In this document: positions 49,529 through 58,458 of the stretch, in pieces | Layout: each line of letters starts with the position of its first letter | Numbering within the stretch: position 1 is the first letter of the stretch | NCBI RefSeq assembly: GCF_014646195.1 | Contig: NZ_BMMZ01000012.1 | Span: 96,070 to 160,069, forward strand | DNA length: 64,000 nucleotides | Reading direction: 5' to 3' | Source: Microlunatus endophyticus | GTDB lineage: Bacteria; Actinomycetota; Actinomycetes; Propionibacteriales; Propionibacteriaceae | Notes under the pieces: generated by a model | The model's database searches: none | What the model was told of the DNA's origin: nothing | What the model saw: only the letters and a program-made list of their open reading frames with translations | Position numbers and translations under genes: made by a program

Positions 49529-50770
49529 GTGACCGAATCCACACGCTGGACAGCGGCTGAGGCTGCGGCCCGGTTGGGTGTCAAGCCCGAGACGCTGTAC
49601 GCCTATGTCTCGCGCGGCCTGCTCGGCCGGGTGCGGACATCCGGTGGTTCGACGTTCGATCCGGTCGAGGTGGAGCGGTTCGCGGCTGCCAGGCGGCGCT
49701 CGGCGCCCGATCGCCCCACGGTGGTGATCCGCGACGGGCGGGCAGCGGCAGGTCCGCAGATCACGATCGACACCGACGTCACTCTGATCGAGGACGACGA
49801 GCTCTACTACCGCGGCCGATCGGTCACCGAGCTGGCACGGACGACCCGGTTCGAGACGGTCTGCCACTGGCTCTGGACTGGTGACTTCGCTGACCCGGTC
49901 CGGTTCCGGCCACTGCCGGGCGCGATCGAAGCCGTACGCCCGGTGCTGACCGCGCTGCCGGCCGGGGCCCGGTTGTCCGACCGGGTGCAGGTGATGGTCC
50001 CGGTCATCGCCGGGGCCGATCCGCTGCGCGAGGTGCTGGCCCCGGAGTCGGTCGCGGTCCGCGTCGGTGCCCTGTTGGCGACGCTGACCGCCGGTCTGGA
50101 CGATCGCGGGTCGGTCATCCATCGCGATGATCAACCGGACCTCGCCGACCAGTTGGCAGCAGCTCTGACCGGGAACCCGGACGCGCCCCGCCAGCTCGCG
50201 GACTGCGTCCGAGCTGCACTGGTGCTGCTGGTCGATCATGATCTTGCCGCCTCGACGATGGCGGCGCGGACCGCGGCCTCGGCGCGGGCCGATCCGTACG
50301 CGGTCGTGCTCAGTGGGCTGGGAGCTCTGGATTCCGCGCTGCACGGCAATGCCAGCCGGGCGGCGTACCGGATGCTGTCGGCAGTCCGGGCAGGCGACGA
50401 TGCCCGGACGGTGATCGCCCGGATGCTGGCCGGCGGACGCGCCGGGGTGCCCGGCTTCGGACATCGGATCTACCGCGCGGCCGACCCCCGGGCCGAGTTG
50501 ATCTTCGAGCTGCTCGCCGGCCTGGAGGGTGCCGAGCCGGCCCTGGATGCGGCTGCAGCGGTGTCCGGAATCGTCGCCGACAAGGGTGTGATCTTCCGCA
50601 ATGTCGATCTTGGCCTGGCGACGCTGGCGCTCGCCGCCGGAATGGGTGAGGACGCCGGCGAGGTGATCTTCAGCATCGCGCGCATCGGTGGCTGGATCGC
50701 GCACGCGATCGACGAATACCGGCAGACGCCGCTTCGGCTTCGCCCGGTCGGCCGCTACGTGGGGCCGTGA
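49529..50770 (+). CDS. HTH (MerR/excisionase-like)-citrate synthase fusion protein
   Basis: 413 residues from the GTG at 49529, preferred because GGGAGG lies 11 nt upstream; a TTG at 49481 and ATG at 49493 overlap the operator and lack ribosome-binding sites. Residues 1-55 form a helix-turn-helix (STRWTAAEAAARLGVKPETL, then AYVSRGLLGRVRTSGGSTFD). The remainder is a citrate synthase fold: GRSVTELARTTRFETVCHWLW, active-site His in SALHGNASRA and FGHRIYRAADPRA, and Asp in RNVDLGLATLAL. Actinobacteria carry such proteins next to a second citrate synthase. It may be an enzyme, a metabolite-sensing repressor, or both. Confidence 0.88.
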   Translation: MTESTRWTAAEAAARLGVKPETLYAYVSRGLLGRVRTSGGSTFDPVEVERFAAARRRSAPDRPTVVIRDGRAAAGPQITIDTDVTLIEDDELYYRGRSVTELARTTRFETVCHWLWTGDFADPVRFRPLPGAIEAVRPVLTALPAGARLSDRVQVMVPVIAGADPLREVLAPESVAVRVGALLATLTAGLDDRGSVIHRDDQPDLADQLAAALTGNPDAPRQLADCVRAALVLLVDHDLAASTMAARTAASARADPYAVVLSGLGALDSALHGNASRAAYRMLSAVRAGDDARTVIARMLAGGRAGVPGFGHRIYRAADPRAELIFELLAGLEGAEPALDAAAAVSGIVADKGVIFRNVDLGLATLALAAGMGEDAGEVIFSIARIGGWIAHAIDEYRQTPLRLRPVGRYVGP

Positions 50771-50806
50771 CGTCCAACCGGGGCCGGGCTGGGTCGGGGG
50801 AGGTGG

Positions 50807-51850
50807 TCACCGGCCGTCGAGCTCGGCCAGCTCTTCCTCGCTGAGCTCGAGATCCAGCGTTGCGACGGCCTCGTCGACCTGGTCGACCGAGCTCGCGCCG
50901 AAGATCGGCAGCATCGCCGCCGGACGATCCGGCAGGTCGGCCAGCGGCGTCGTACTGTTGCCGGCGCGGTTGACGACGGTGCTGCGCGGACCACTGAGGT
51001 GCCAGGCCATCACGACCTGGTTGGCGGTCGCACCATGATCATGGGCGATCCGGTGCACCAGCTGCAGCCGGGCGTGACTGCCCGGGTGGTCGTAGGGATC
51101 CCGGAAGTCCATCCACGGCCTGACCAGCTGACCTGCTTGCTGCGGCGAGTAGGTCGTGATCGTCAGACCCGGCTGGTCGGCGGCGTAGTCGACCGCCTCG
51201 GGGGAGACTACGCCGTCCGTCGCGGCGCCCGGTGCCGGCCAGTAGATCGAGTGTTGTTGTTGCCAGGCGCCGAATTCGGCCCGGTCGTGGCTGCGGCTGT
51301 GCTCCCGGGCGATCGCCAGCCGCCAGGTGGCGGTGTTGGAGATGCCGGGCACCTGGATCAGTCCTTCGTCGACCAGGGCGGAGAAGAGGTCGGCCGTCTC
51401 GGTGATGTCGCGGTTCCGGTCGTCGACGTGCCCGTAGTAGACGCCGATCCGCTCGACGCCGAGATTGGCCAGGCTCTTGGTCAGCTCACGGCGGACCACC
51501 TCGGGAGCCAGACCTTCGTAGTTGGTCGGCGGGACACCGCTCAGCGGCCGGTCCGGCGCCAGCGGCCCAGCACCGCATTTGGTCGCGATCACGACCTCGT
51601 CGGCGACCTTGCGGCTGGCGAGCCAGCGGCCGAGGACCCGTTCGCTGTCGCCGCCGACCGAGCCCAGTTCAGGGGTCCAGTCGCCGTAGTTGTTGGCGGT
51701 GTCCACGAAGCGGCCACCACTCCCGTAGAAGCGGTCGAGGATCGCGAACGACGTCTCCTCGTCCTCGCGGACGCCAAGATTCATGATGCCCAGGCAGAGC
51801 GCGGACACCTCGAGGTCGGTCTGTCCGCTATGCAGAATGCGTGTCTCCAT
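50807..51850 (-). CDS. Aldo/keto reductase (fucose/pyridoxal dehydrogenase-like)
   Basis: 347 residues from the ATG at 51850; the longer frame upstream runs into the divergent regulator and is not credible. TIM-barrel AKR with the tetrad Asp and Tyr (FVDTANNYGDW), Lys (VVIATKCGAG) and His (YYGHVDD). The C-terminal NADP site reads FGASSVDQVDEAVATL. Its sequence type is near L-fucose and pyridoxal 4-dehydrogenases. The divergent MocR regulator, a family tied to vitamin B6, makes a pyridoxal-related substrate attractive but unproven. Confidence 0.88.
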   Translation of the reverse strand: METRILHSGQTDLEVSALCLGIMNLGVREDEETSFAILDRFYGSGGRFVDTANNYGDWTPELGSVGGDSERVLGRWLASRKVADEVVIATKCGAGPLAPDRPLSGVPPTNYEGLAPEVVRRELTKSLANLGVERIGVYYGHVDDRNRDITETADLFSALVDEGLIQVPGISNTATWRLAIAREHSRSHDRAEFGAWQQQHSIYWPAPGAATDGVVSPEAVDYAADQPGLTITTYSPQQAGQLVRPWMDFRDPYDHPGSHARLQLVHRIAHDHGATANQVVMAWHLSGPRSTVVNRAGNSTTPLADLPDRPAAMLPIFGASSVDQVDEAVATLDLELSEEELAELDGR

Positions 51851-51870
51851 GACGGTAACCGTAGGATTTG

Positions 51871-51918
51871 ATTGGTCTGGAAACCCGTGCCAATCCGTAG
51901 CCGAAATACCAGACCAAT
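51871..51918. promoter_or_regulatory. 10-bp inverted repeat between AKR and MocR genes (candidate operator)
   Basis: ATTGGTCTGG (51871-51880) and CCAGACCAAT (51909-51918) are perfect complements, with 28 bp between, so arm centres are 38 bp apart. A further CCAAT lies between them. It begins 21 bp from the AKR start and ends 12 bp before the MocR start, well placed to repress both. Confidence 0.65.
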
Positions 51919-51929
51919 GGGGGGCAGGG

Positions 51930-53321
51930 ATGACACAGCTGACTGCCGCCGGGCTGACCCTGGAGCTGGGGCCGGACGGTCCGCTCACACAACGGTTGGC
52001 GACCGCGCTCCGGGACGCGGTGCGTGCGGGCTCCCTGGCGCCGGGGGCAGCGCTGCCGCCGAGCCGGCTGCTGGCCGCCGAGCTCGGGTGCAGTCGCTGG
52101 GTGGTGACCGAGGCGTACGGACAGTTGGTCGCCGAAGGCTACCTACAGGCGACGACCGGGTCGGCGACCACGGTGCGTGACCTCGGCGGGGTGGCGCCGC
52201 TGGGCCCGCTCGGGCCGCCACCGAGCCGCCCGCGGCCGCGGTACGACCTGACTCCCGGATTCGGCGACGTGTCGATGTTTCCGCGTACTCGGTGGCTGGA
52301 GGCGTACCGGCGGGCCGTGATGGATCGACCGACGGCGATGCTGGCCGACCGCAGCCCGGTCGGGACGCTGTCGGCGCGGACGGTGCTGACCGATTACCTG
52401 CTGCGCGCCCGGCAGGTCCGCGAGGACCCGACCCAGGTCGTGATCACCACCGGCGCCGGAGCGTCGGTCGGCTGGATCTCCCGGGTGCTGCACACGCTCA
52501 GCCACCGCCGGATCGGGGTCGAGGATCCTTCCTGGTCCGGGTTGCGGGACACCGCCGAGCGTGCTGGGCTCGAAATGGTCCCGATCGGCGTCGATGACCA
52601 GGGTCTGCGGGTGCGGGAGCTCGATGATCATCCGGATGTCCGGGTCGTGCTCTGCACGCCGACGCACCAGTTCCCCCTCGGGGTGGCGCTGTCGCCGGAC
52701 CGGCGGCTGGAGTTGATCAAGTGGGCGGACCGGGTGGACGGCGTGATCATCGAGGACGACTACGACGCCGAATTCCGCTATGACCGCAGGCCGGTCGGCA
52801 GCCTGCAGGGGATGGCCCCGGACCGGGTCGTGCTGGTCGGGTCGGTGTCACAATCACTGGGGCCGATGATCAACGTCGGATGGGCCATCCTGCCGCAATG
52901 GTTGATCATGCGAATCCTGGCCGACGGGCTGGACGCCGGGACCGGGCCGTCGGTGTTCGGCTTCGAGGCGTTGTCGATCATGATCGCCGAGGGCTGGTAC
53001 GAGCGACACCTGCGCGCCCTGCGGACCAGCTATCGCCGACGGCGGGAGAATCTGGTGTCGGCGATCACCGCGATGCTTCCCGATTGCACGATCTCGGGGA
53101 TGGCGGCCGGGACACAGCTGATCATGGAACTGCCGCAGGGGGTCGATGTCGCCGCGGTGGTCCGCCGGGCCGCAGGCAACGACGTCGGTGTCGCGCCGCT
53201 GGACCGATACCGACTGGCGGCCGACCTGCCGTCCGCTCTCGTGATCGGTTACGGAAATCTGCGTGAGGACAGGGAGAACGAGGCGATCGGGCGGCTCGCC
53301 GCTGCCATCCGCGGAGCATGA
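51930..53321 (+). CDS. MocR-family (GntR HTH + aminotransferase-like) regulator lacking the PLP lysine
   Basis: 463 residues from the ATG at 51930, after GGGGGGCAGGG. GntR winged helix at about 18-85 (LTQRLATALRDAVRAGSLAPG, SRWVVTEAYGQLVAEGYL), then a type I aminotransferase-like domain (VVITTGAGASVGWISRVL, CTPTHQFPLGVALS, IEDDYDAEFRY). The segment that normally reads SFSKSLAP with the PLP-binding lysine reads SVSQSLGP here, so the lysine is Gln308 (codon CAA at 52851). It could bind PLP non-covalently or a different ligand. Presumed to control the divergent aldo/keto reductase through the inverted repeat between them. Confidence 0.9.
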   Translation: MTQLTAAGLTLELGPDGPLTQRLATALRDAVRAGSLAPGAALPPSRLLAAELGCSRWVVTEAYGQLVAEGYLQATTGSATTVRDLGGVAPLGPLGPPPSRPRPRYDLTPGFGDVSMFPRTRWLEAYRRAVMDRPTAMLADRSPVGTLSARTVLTDYLLRARQVREDPTQVVITTGAGASVGWISRVLHTLSHRRIGVEDPSWSGLRDTAERAGLEMVPIGVDDQGLRVRELDDHPDVRVVLCTPTHQFPLGVALSPDRRLELIKWADRVDGVIIEDDYDAEFRYDRRPVGSLQGMAPDRVVLVGSVSQSLGPMINVGWAILPQWLIMRILADGLDAGTGPSVFGFEALSIMIAEGWYERHLRALRTSYRRRRENLVSAITAMLPDCTISGMAAGTQLIMELPQGVDVAAVVRRAAGNDVGVAPLDRYRLAADLPSALVIGYGNLREDRENEAIGRLAAAIRGA

Positions 53322-54431
53322 TCAGATGACCATCACCGGATGCCGGACGACGGCGCCGAAGAGATAACCGCGCGGATTCAGGGGCGTACGGTCCGGTTGC
53401 CGTCGCCCGGCCGCATCGGTGGCCCGGCTGAGAATCGTGTGCGGCCCGCGCTGGTCGGCATCGGGACGCCAGTCGACCTGCCAGCGCATCCACGGACCGT
53501 CGTCGGTCAACTCGGCCTGCTGCCAGCTCCGGCCGTCGTCGACGCTGACCTCGACCGAGATGATCTTGTCACCGCCGGACCAGGCCCGACCGCGCAGCTG
53601 ATGCCGCTCGCCGGCTCGCAGCGGAGCGTTCCGGGCCAACTCCAGCACGCTCTTGGGGACCAGCTCGGTCAGCGGCTCACCGTCCATGACGTAGTACGTG
53701 GAGTCCCAGGGTGAGTGCAACGGGGTGGTCGACACCTCGATCTCCCCGAGCCACTTGATCGAGGCGATGCCGACCCAGTCCGGCACCACGAGCCGGGCCG
53801 GGAAACCGTGATCGGGCAACAGCGGCTCGCCGTTCATCTCGTAGGCGACCAGTACGTCGTCCATCGCCTTGCTGACCGGTAGCGGGCGGCGTACCGGGCC
53901 ATGGTGGACGCCCTCGTCGGAGAAGTCGCCGTCCAGCCCGATCGGCAGCAGGCAGGTCGCCTGGTCGGTGATGCCGGCCTGTTCGAGCAGGGTGCGCAAC
54001 GAGACGCCGGTCCAGGTGGCCGTGCCGACCGCGCCGAGACCCCAGGACGTGCCCGGCGGTGCCGGCTCGCCCTGCTGGTCGACGAAGAGCGAGCGACCGT
54101 TGCCGGTGCATTCCAGCAGGATTCGCTGTGTTGTTCGCGGCAGCGACCGCAGCTGGTCGTAGTCGATCGTGACCGGAGCCGTACGATCCGGGGTGCCCCG
54201 CAGGCCCGTCCCGTACAGCTTGAGGCTCCAGGTCGAGCTGTCGATCAGCGGGGTGGCCGTGTGGTTGCGGACGAAGAACCGGTCGGTCGGGGTGTCGGAC
54301 TGCTGCTCAACGCCCTGCCACATGGTCTCCCACCGCGACTCGGCGCCGTTGTCCTGCCGGACGACGAGGTCATCGGGCAACGGTTTACGCACGGAGTGCG
54401 GATCCGGTGGGACATCGTGCACGGTCGGCAC
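53322..54431 (-). CDS. Sulfite oxidase-type molybdopterin oxidoreductase
   Basis: 369 residues. Molybdopterin domain with catalytic Cys108 in RILLECTGNGRS, DRFFVRNHTATP before it, and PDHGFPARLVVPDWVGIASIKW after it. The C-terminal Mo-co dimerisation domain has GRAWSGGDKIISVEVSVDDGR. No Tat or Sec signal, so cytoplasmic. Family members oxidise sulfite or reduce oxidised methionines; no heme or partner gene is adjacent. Stop codons of this gene and the convergent MocR gene are adjacent (53321/53322). Confidence 0.88.
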   Translation of the reverse strand: MPTVHDVPPDPHSVRKPLPDDLVVRQDNGAESRWETMWQGVEQQSDTPTDRFFVRNHTATPLIDSSTWSLKLYGTGLRGTPDRTAPVTIDYDQLRSLPRTTQRILLECTGNGRSLFVDQQGEPAPPGTSWGLGAVGTATWTGVSLRTLLEQAGITDQATCLLPIGLDGDFSDEGVHHGPVRRPLPVSKAMDDVLVAYEMNGEPLLPDHGFPARLVVPDWVGIASIKWLGEIEVSTTPLHSPWDSTYYVMDGEPLTELVPKSVLELARNAPLRAGERHQLRGRAWSGGDKIISVEVSVDDGRSWQQAELTDDGPWMRWQVDWRPDADQRGPHTILSRATDAAGRRQPDRTPLNPRGYLFGAVVRHPVMVI

Positions 54432-54544
54432 CTTACGCTGCCGATCTGTCGATCATCTGCTTCGGCTCGTCGCTGTCACAGGTCCCATGGACTGATCACC
54501 TCGACGCCGTAACGCTAGCATCGCCGGGAAGGTGCACCCCGCGA

Positions 54545-55327
54545 CTAGGCAGACTGGTTGAGCCGCGGCACGTCGCTGAGCAGCCGGCGGGTGTATTCGT
54601 GCTGCGGATCGAAGATCACTTTGTCGGCCGGTCCTTGTTCGACCATCTCGCCGTGTTCCATGACGAGGACCTGGTCGGCGATGTAGTTGGCTTGGCCGAT
54701 GTCGTGGGTGATGAAGAGGATCGTCATCCCGAGGGTGTCTCGCAGATCGGTGAGCACGTTGAGGATGTTGACCCGCAAGGACGCGTCAAGCATCGAGGTC
54801 GCCTCGTCGGCGATCAGCAGTTTGGGCTGCATCATCAGCGCTCGGGCGATCATCACCCGCTGCCGCTGTCCGCCGGAGAGCTGGTGGGGGAAGCGATCCA
54901 GAACGTCGGCGCCGAAGAGGCCGACGTGGTTGAGTGCCTCCTCCATGCGGGCTTCGGCGGCGGCGCGTTCGCCGAGTAGTCGGAAGGACCGGCTGAGCAG
55001 TCGGCGCACGGTGAAGAACTGGTTGAATGCGCTGAACGGGTCCTGGAAGACCGCTTGGACGTCTTTCCAGTAGTCGGCGCGGGCACTGCCGGTGATGGTG
55101 GTGACGTCGGTGCCGTTGAATTCGAGGGTGCCTTCGCTGACCGGCAGCAGCCGCAGCACCATCCGGGCCAGGGTCGACTTGCCGGAACCGCTCTCGCCGA
55201 CGACGGTGGTGATCTGTCCCTCGGTGAGGGTGAAGTCGACATTCTTGACGGCCTCGACCAGATTCTTGCCGCGGCCGAACCGGCGGGTGACACCGGTGCC
55301 GCGGAAGATGACTTTGGGATCGCTCAT
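54545..55327 (-). CDS. Oligopeptide/dipeptide-type ABC importer, ATP-binding protein (OppF/DppF-like)
   Basis: 260 residues. Walker A GESGSGKS at 44-51, signature LSGGQRQR, Walker B LLIADEATSMLDAS, where most have DEPTSALD, and the switch histidine in FITHDIG. It is the second ATPase of a five-gene import operon on this strand and overlaps the OppD-like gene by 4 nt. Lacks the C-terminal oligopeptide extension found in its partner. Substrate unknown. Confidence 0.9.
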   Translation of the reverse strand: MSDPKVIFRGTGVTRRFGRGKNLVEAVKNVDFTLTEGQITTVVGESGSGKSTLARMVLRLLPVSEGTLEFNGTDVTTITGSARADYWKDVQAVFQDPFSAFNQFFTVRRLLSRSFRLLGERAAAEARMEEALNHVGLFGADVLDRFPHQLSGGQRQRVMIARALMMQPKLLIADEATSMLDASLRVNILNVLTDLRDTLGMTILFITHDIGQANYIADQVLVMEHGEMVEQGPADKVIFDPQHEYTRRLLSDVPRLNQSA

Positions 55328-56460
55328 CGGGCACCTTCCTCGGCCCCGGCCAGCTGGTCGGCCAGCTCGCGGTCAGTCTCGACCATGGTGGCCTCCTCGG
55401 AGGGGATCACCCGGTCCAGGGGCACTGGAGTGCCTGGATTCTGCTGGGTCCAGAAGCAGGAGGAGAAGCGAAGCACGTCGCCGACTTCCGGCGGTTCCTC
55501 TTTCGTGCAGACGTCCATCGCCAGCCCGCACCGAGGATGGAATCGGCAACCCGATGGCGGGTTGAGCAGATTCGGCGGAGAGCCGGGGATGCCCTTGACG
55601 CGTTTGTTCCGGAAGCCTGGTTCGGGGACCAGTACCGATCCCAGCAGGGCTGCCGAATACGGGTGCCGTGGCTCGGAGGCGATCTGTTCGGCGTCGCCGA
55701 TCTCGGCGATCTTGCCGGCGTACATGACCGCGATCCGGTTGGAGACCGTACGCAGCACTGGCAGGTCGTGGGTGATGAACACGACGCCGGACATGATCTT
55801 GTTGTCCAGCATCTGCAGCAGCATGTCGATGAGGGCCTTCTGGCTGGATACGTCCAGCGCCGAGGTGGGTTCGTCGGCGATCAGCAGCCGCGGATTCAGC
55901 AGGGTGGAGATCACTGTCACCACGCGCTGTTTCATGCCGCCGGACAGCTGGTGCGGGTAGGCGTCCAGCGCCCGGGCGGGCAGCCCGAGCTCCTCGAACC
56001 GGTCGCGGGCGCGGTCCAACGCCTCGGAGCGTTTGACGCCGCGGTCATGGGCCCGCATCACATCGAAGACGAGGTCGCGGACCCGCATCGTCGGGCTGAT
56101 CGAATTCATCGCGCCCTGCGGGAGCAGTGAGACGACCGAACCGCGCCAGGTGCGTTGCACCTTGGCCCGCGGACCGAGTCGCTGCTGTTTGCCGTCGACC
56201 TCGAGTGTGCCGCCCTCGACCACCAGTGGTTCGCGGGCGGTCAGCGACAGGATCGCGCCGAGGGTGGACTTGCCGCAGCCGGACTCGCCGGCGATCCCCA
56301 GCACCTCGCCCTCGTTGATCGAGATCGAGACATCGTCGACTGCGACCACCCGGTTGCCTTCGGGCGTGTAGTAGGCGGCGGTGAGGTTGTGGGCGTCGAG
56401 GAGCCGGAGCCCTGTCGCTCGGGTCCTGGCATTGGCGGCCCGTGAAGGCGAATCCGTCAT
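55324..56460 (-). CDS. Oligopeptide/dipeptide-type ABC importer, ATP-binding protein (OppD/DppD-like)
   Basis: 378 residues from the ATG at 56460. Walker A GESGCGKS at 58-65, signature LSGGMKQR, Walker B LLIADEPTSALD, FITHDLPVL. The C-terminal oligopeptide domain with clustered cysteines is present (CRFHPRCGLAMDVCTKE and a later SSCFW). A longer open frame upstream only shadows the permease gene. Start overlaps the permease stop (ATGA). Confidence 0.9.
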   Translation of the reverse strand: MTDSPSRAANARTRATGLRLLDAHNLTAAYYTPEGNRVVAVDDVSISINEGEVLGIAGESGCGKSTLGAILSLTAREPLVVEGGTLEVDGKQQRLGPRAKVQRTWRGSVVSLLPQGAMNSISPTMRVRDLVFDVMRAHDRGVKRSEALDRARDRFEELGLPARALDAYPHQLSGGMKQRVVTVISTLLNPRLLIADEPTSALDVSSQKALIDMLLQMLDNKIMSGVVFITHDLPVLRTVSNRIAVMYAGKIAEIGDAEQIASEPRHPYSAALLGSVLVPEPGFRNKRVKGIPGSPPNLLNPPSGCRFHPRCGLAMDVCTKEEPPEVGDVLRFSSCFWTQQNPGTPVPLDRVIPSEEATMVETDRELADQLAGAEEGAR

Positions 56461-57389
56461 GATCGGTCTCCCTCGAGGACAGGTTCGACGATGGCTGCGG
56501 TGGGGACCGCAGCCTGGGTGCCGGCGGCCACGGCCGCCAGCCGGCGCCGGGACCGGCCACGCCGAAGTCGCGGGTTGAATACCTCGTCCAGGCTGGACTG
56601 CAGCAACAGCAGCGAGAAGGCGATCAGGGTCAACATCAGCGTCGGCGGCAGGAACGCCCACCAGGCGCCGGTCCGTACCGAGCCCCAGGCCAGAGACCAG
56701 TAGAGCATGATGCCGAGACTGACCGAACCGGATGCGCCGAGGCCGAGCATCGAGATCGCCGCCTCGGCCAGGATCGCGCCCGACATCTGCAACACGAACG
56801 CCATCACGACGTAGCTGAGCAGGTAGGGCAACACATCCCACAGCAGGATGCTGACCCAACGGGCACCGGACAGCCGGGCCACGTCGATGTGCTCCCGGTT
56901 GCGGATACTGGTCGCCTGAGCGCGTACGGCGCGTGCCGTCCAGGGCCAGCCGGTGATGCCGATGACCATCGCCAGCGTGAAGGATGTACTGCCGTTGAGG
57001 GCGTCGGCCAGCAGGATCACCACGACGATGGACGGGATCGCCAGTCCGATATTGGTGACGCCCATCAGGATGTCGTCGAGTATGCCGCCCTGAAAGCCGG
57101 CCACCAGGCCGAAGACCAGGCCGATCACGGTGCTGATCGCACCAGCGACCAGGCCGATGAAGAGACTGGTCCGGACCCCGTTGACCAGGTTGGAGATCAC
57201 GCTCTGGCCGGCGTTGTCGGTGCCGAGCCACATGCCGATCGACCTGCCGCTGGGCTTGTCGTAGAGGCCGCCGATGGTGGCATGCGGATCGACATGGATG
57301 ATCAGCGGTCCGAGCAGACCGACCAGAAGGGTGAAGATCACCAGCGATGCCGCGACCCAGAATCGCGGGGTCAGATGGATGGATCTCAT
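56457..57389 (-). CDS. Oligopeptide/dipeptide-type ABC importer permease (OppC/DppC-like)
   Basis: 310 residues. N-terminal membrane segment WVAASLVIFTLLVGLLGPLI, then periplasmic GTDNAGQSVISNLVNGVRTSL, which is the DppC signature LGTDxxGxDxxSR-like. Five further segments follow, with the cytoplasmic EAA loop in DVARLSGARWVSILLWDVLP. The C-terminus is Arg-rich and about 40 residues longer than usual. Nine nt separate it from the upstream permease. Confidence 0.9.
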   Translation of the reverse strand: MRSIHLTPRFWVAASLVIFTLLVGLLGPLIIHVDPHATIGGLYDKPSGRSIGMWLGTDNAGQSVISNLVNGVRTSLFIGLVAGAISTVIGLVFGLVAGFQGGILDDILMGVTNIGLAIPSIVVVILLADALNGSTSFTLAMVIGITGWPWTARAVRAQATSIRNREHIDVARLSGARWVSILLWDVLPYLLSYVVMAFVLQMSGAILAEAAISMLGLGASGSVSLGIMLYWSLAWGSVRTGAWWAFLPPTLMLTLIAFSLLLLQSSLDEVFNPRLRRGRSRRRLAAVAAGTQAAVPTAAIVEPVLEGDRS

Positions 57390-57398
57390 GGTGGCCTC

Positions 57399-58409
57399 CT
57401 AACGCTCGCCGCTATGGGCCGCGCGGATCCGCGGATCGATGATGCCGTACGCGATCTCCACACAGAAGTTCGCGGCCAGCACGGCCAGGGTGATCAACAA
57501 GGTGATCGACGAGAACAGCGGGTAGTCGTTGGTGCTGATCGCACTGAACAGCAGCGTGCCGATCCCCGGATAGGAGAAGACCAACTCGGTCACCAGCGCG
57601 CCGCCGATCATGCCGCCGATCGACAGCGCCAGACCGGTGATCTGCGGCAGCATCGCGTTGCGGAAGATGTAGCGGACGATCCGGCCGTCGCCCAGGCCGA
57701 GACCGCGTCCGTAGTTGACGTAGTCCGAGCCCAGTTCGTAGATCGCCATCGACCGCATGCCGACTGCCTGCCCGCCGACGAAGATGATCACCAGCGACCA
57801 GAACGGCAGCCACCAGTAGGTGATCGCGTCGCCGAAGAACGACGGCGACAGGTTCGGTGTCAGGCCCAACGAATAGCCGCCACCGATCGGCAGGAAGCCG
57901 AAGTGCACGCCGACCACGAACAACAACACGATCGCCAGACAGTAATAGGGCATCGACGACGCGAACAGCGAGCCGACGAACGCGCCCTTGTCGAACCAGC
58001 CGCCGCGATAGGCCGCCACCGCACCGATCAGGTTGCCCACGACCCAGCCGATCAAGATCGCGGGCAACTGGATGGCGATACTCCAGGGCAAGGCCTGGGC
58101 GACCAGCGAGTTGACGCTGGTCGGATACTGCGAGAACGAGGTGCCGAGATTTCCGTGGGCCAGGTGGCCGAGGTAGACCAGGAACTGCTCCCACATCGGC
58201 TTGTCCAACCCGAACTGCTGCATGTAGTGCGCATAGATCGCCTTCATCTGCTCACCGCTCGCCCCGCCACCCCGGGCCATCTGGCTGACGATGGTGTCAA
58301 CCGGATTGCCCGGGATCAGGCGGGGGAGCAGGAAGTTGAGCAGCAGGGCGACGAACAGCGCAATCACGTACCAGATCGCCTTGCGACCCAAGTACTTCGC
58401 GAAGTCCAT
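57399..58409 (-). CDS. Oligopeptide/dipeptide-type ABC importer permease (OppB/DppB-like)
   Basis: 336 residues. N-terminal segment KAIWYVIALFVALLLNFLLPRLIPGNP is the OppB hallmark, then QFGLDKPMWEQFLVYLGHLAHGNLG. Six membrane segments; EAA loop SDYVNYGRGLGLGDGRIVRYIFRN-like before IGGALVTELVFSYPGIGTLL. The second gene of the operon, 49 nt after the binding protein. Confidence 0.92.
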   Translation of the reverse strand: MDFAKYLGRKAIWYVIALFVALLLNFLLPRLIPGNPVDTIVSQMARGGGASGEQMKAIYAHYMQQFGLDKPMWEQFLVYLGHLAHGNLGTSFSQYPTSVNSLVAQALPWSIAIQLPAILIGWVVGNLIGAVAAYRGGWFDKGAFVGSLFASSMPYYCLAIVLLFVVGVHFGFLPIGGGYSLGLTPNLSPSFFGDAITYWWLPFWSLVIIFVGGQAVGMRSMAIYELGSDYVNYGRGLGLGDGRIVRYIFRNAMLPQITGLALSIGGMIGGALVTELVFSYPGIGTLLFSAISTNDYPLFSSITLLITLAVLAANFCVEIAYGIIDPRIRAAHSGER

Positions 58410-58458
58410 ACTCCGACCTGTATCCCCTTCGATAGCTGGTAGAGCAAGCCGGGCGAGA

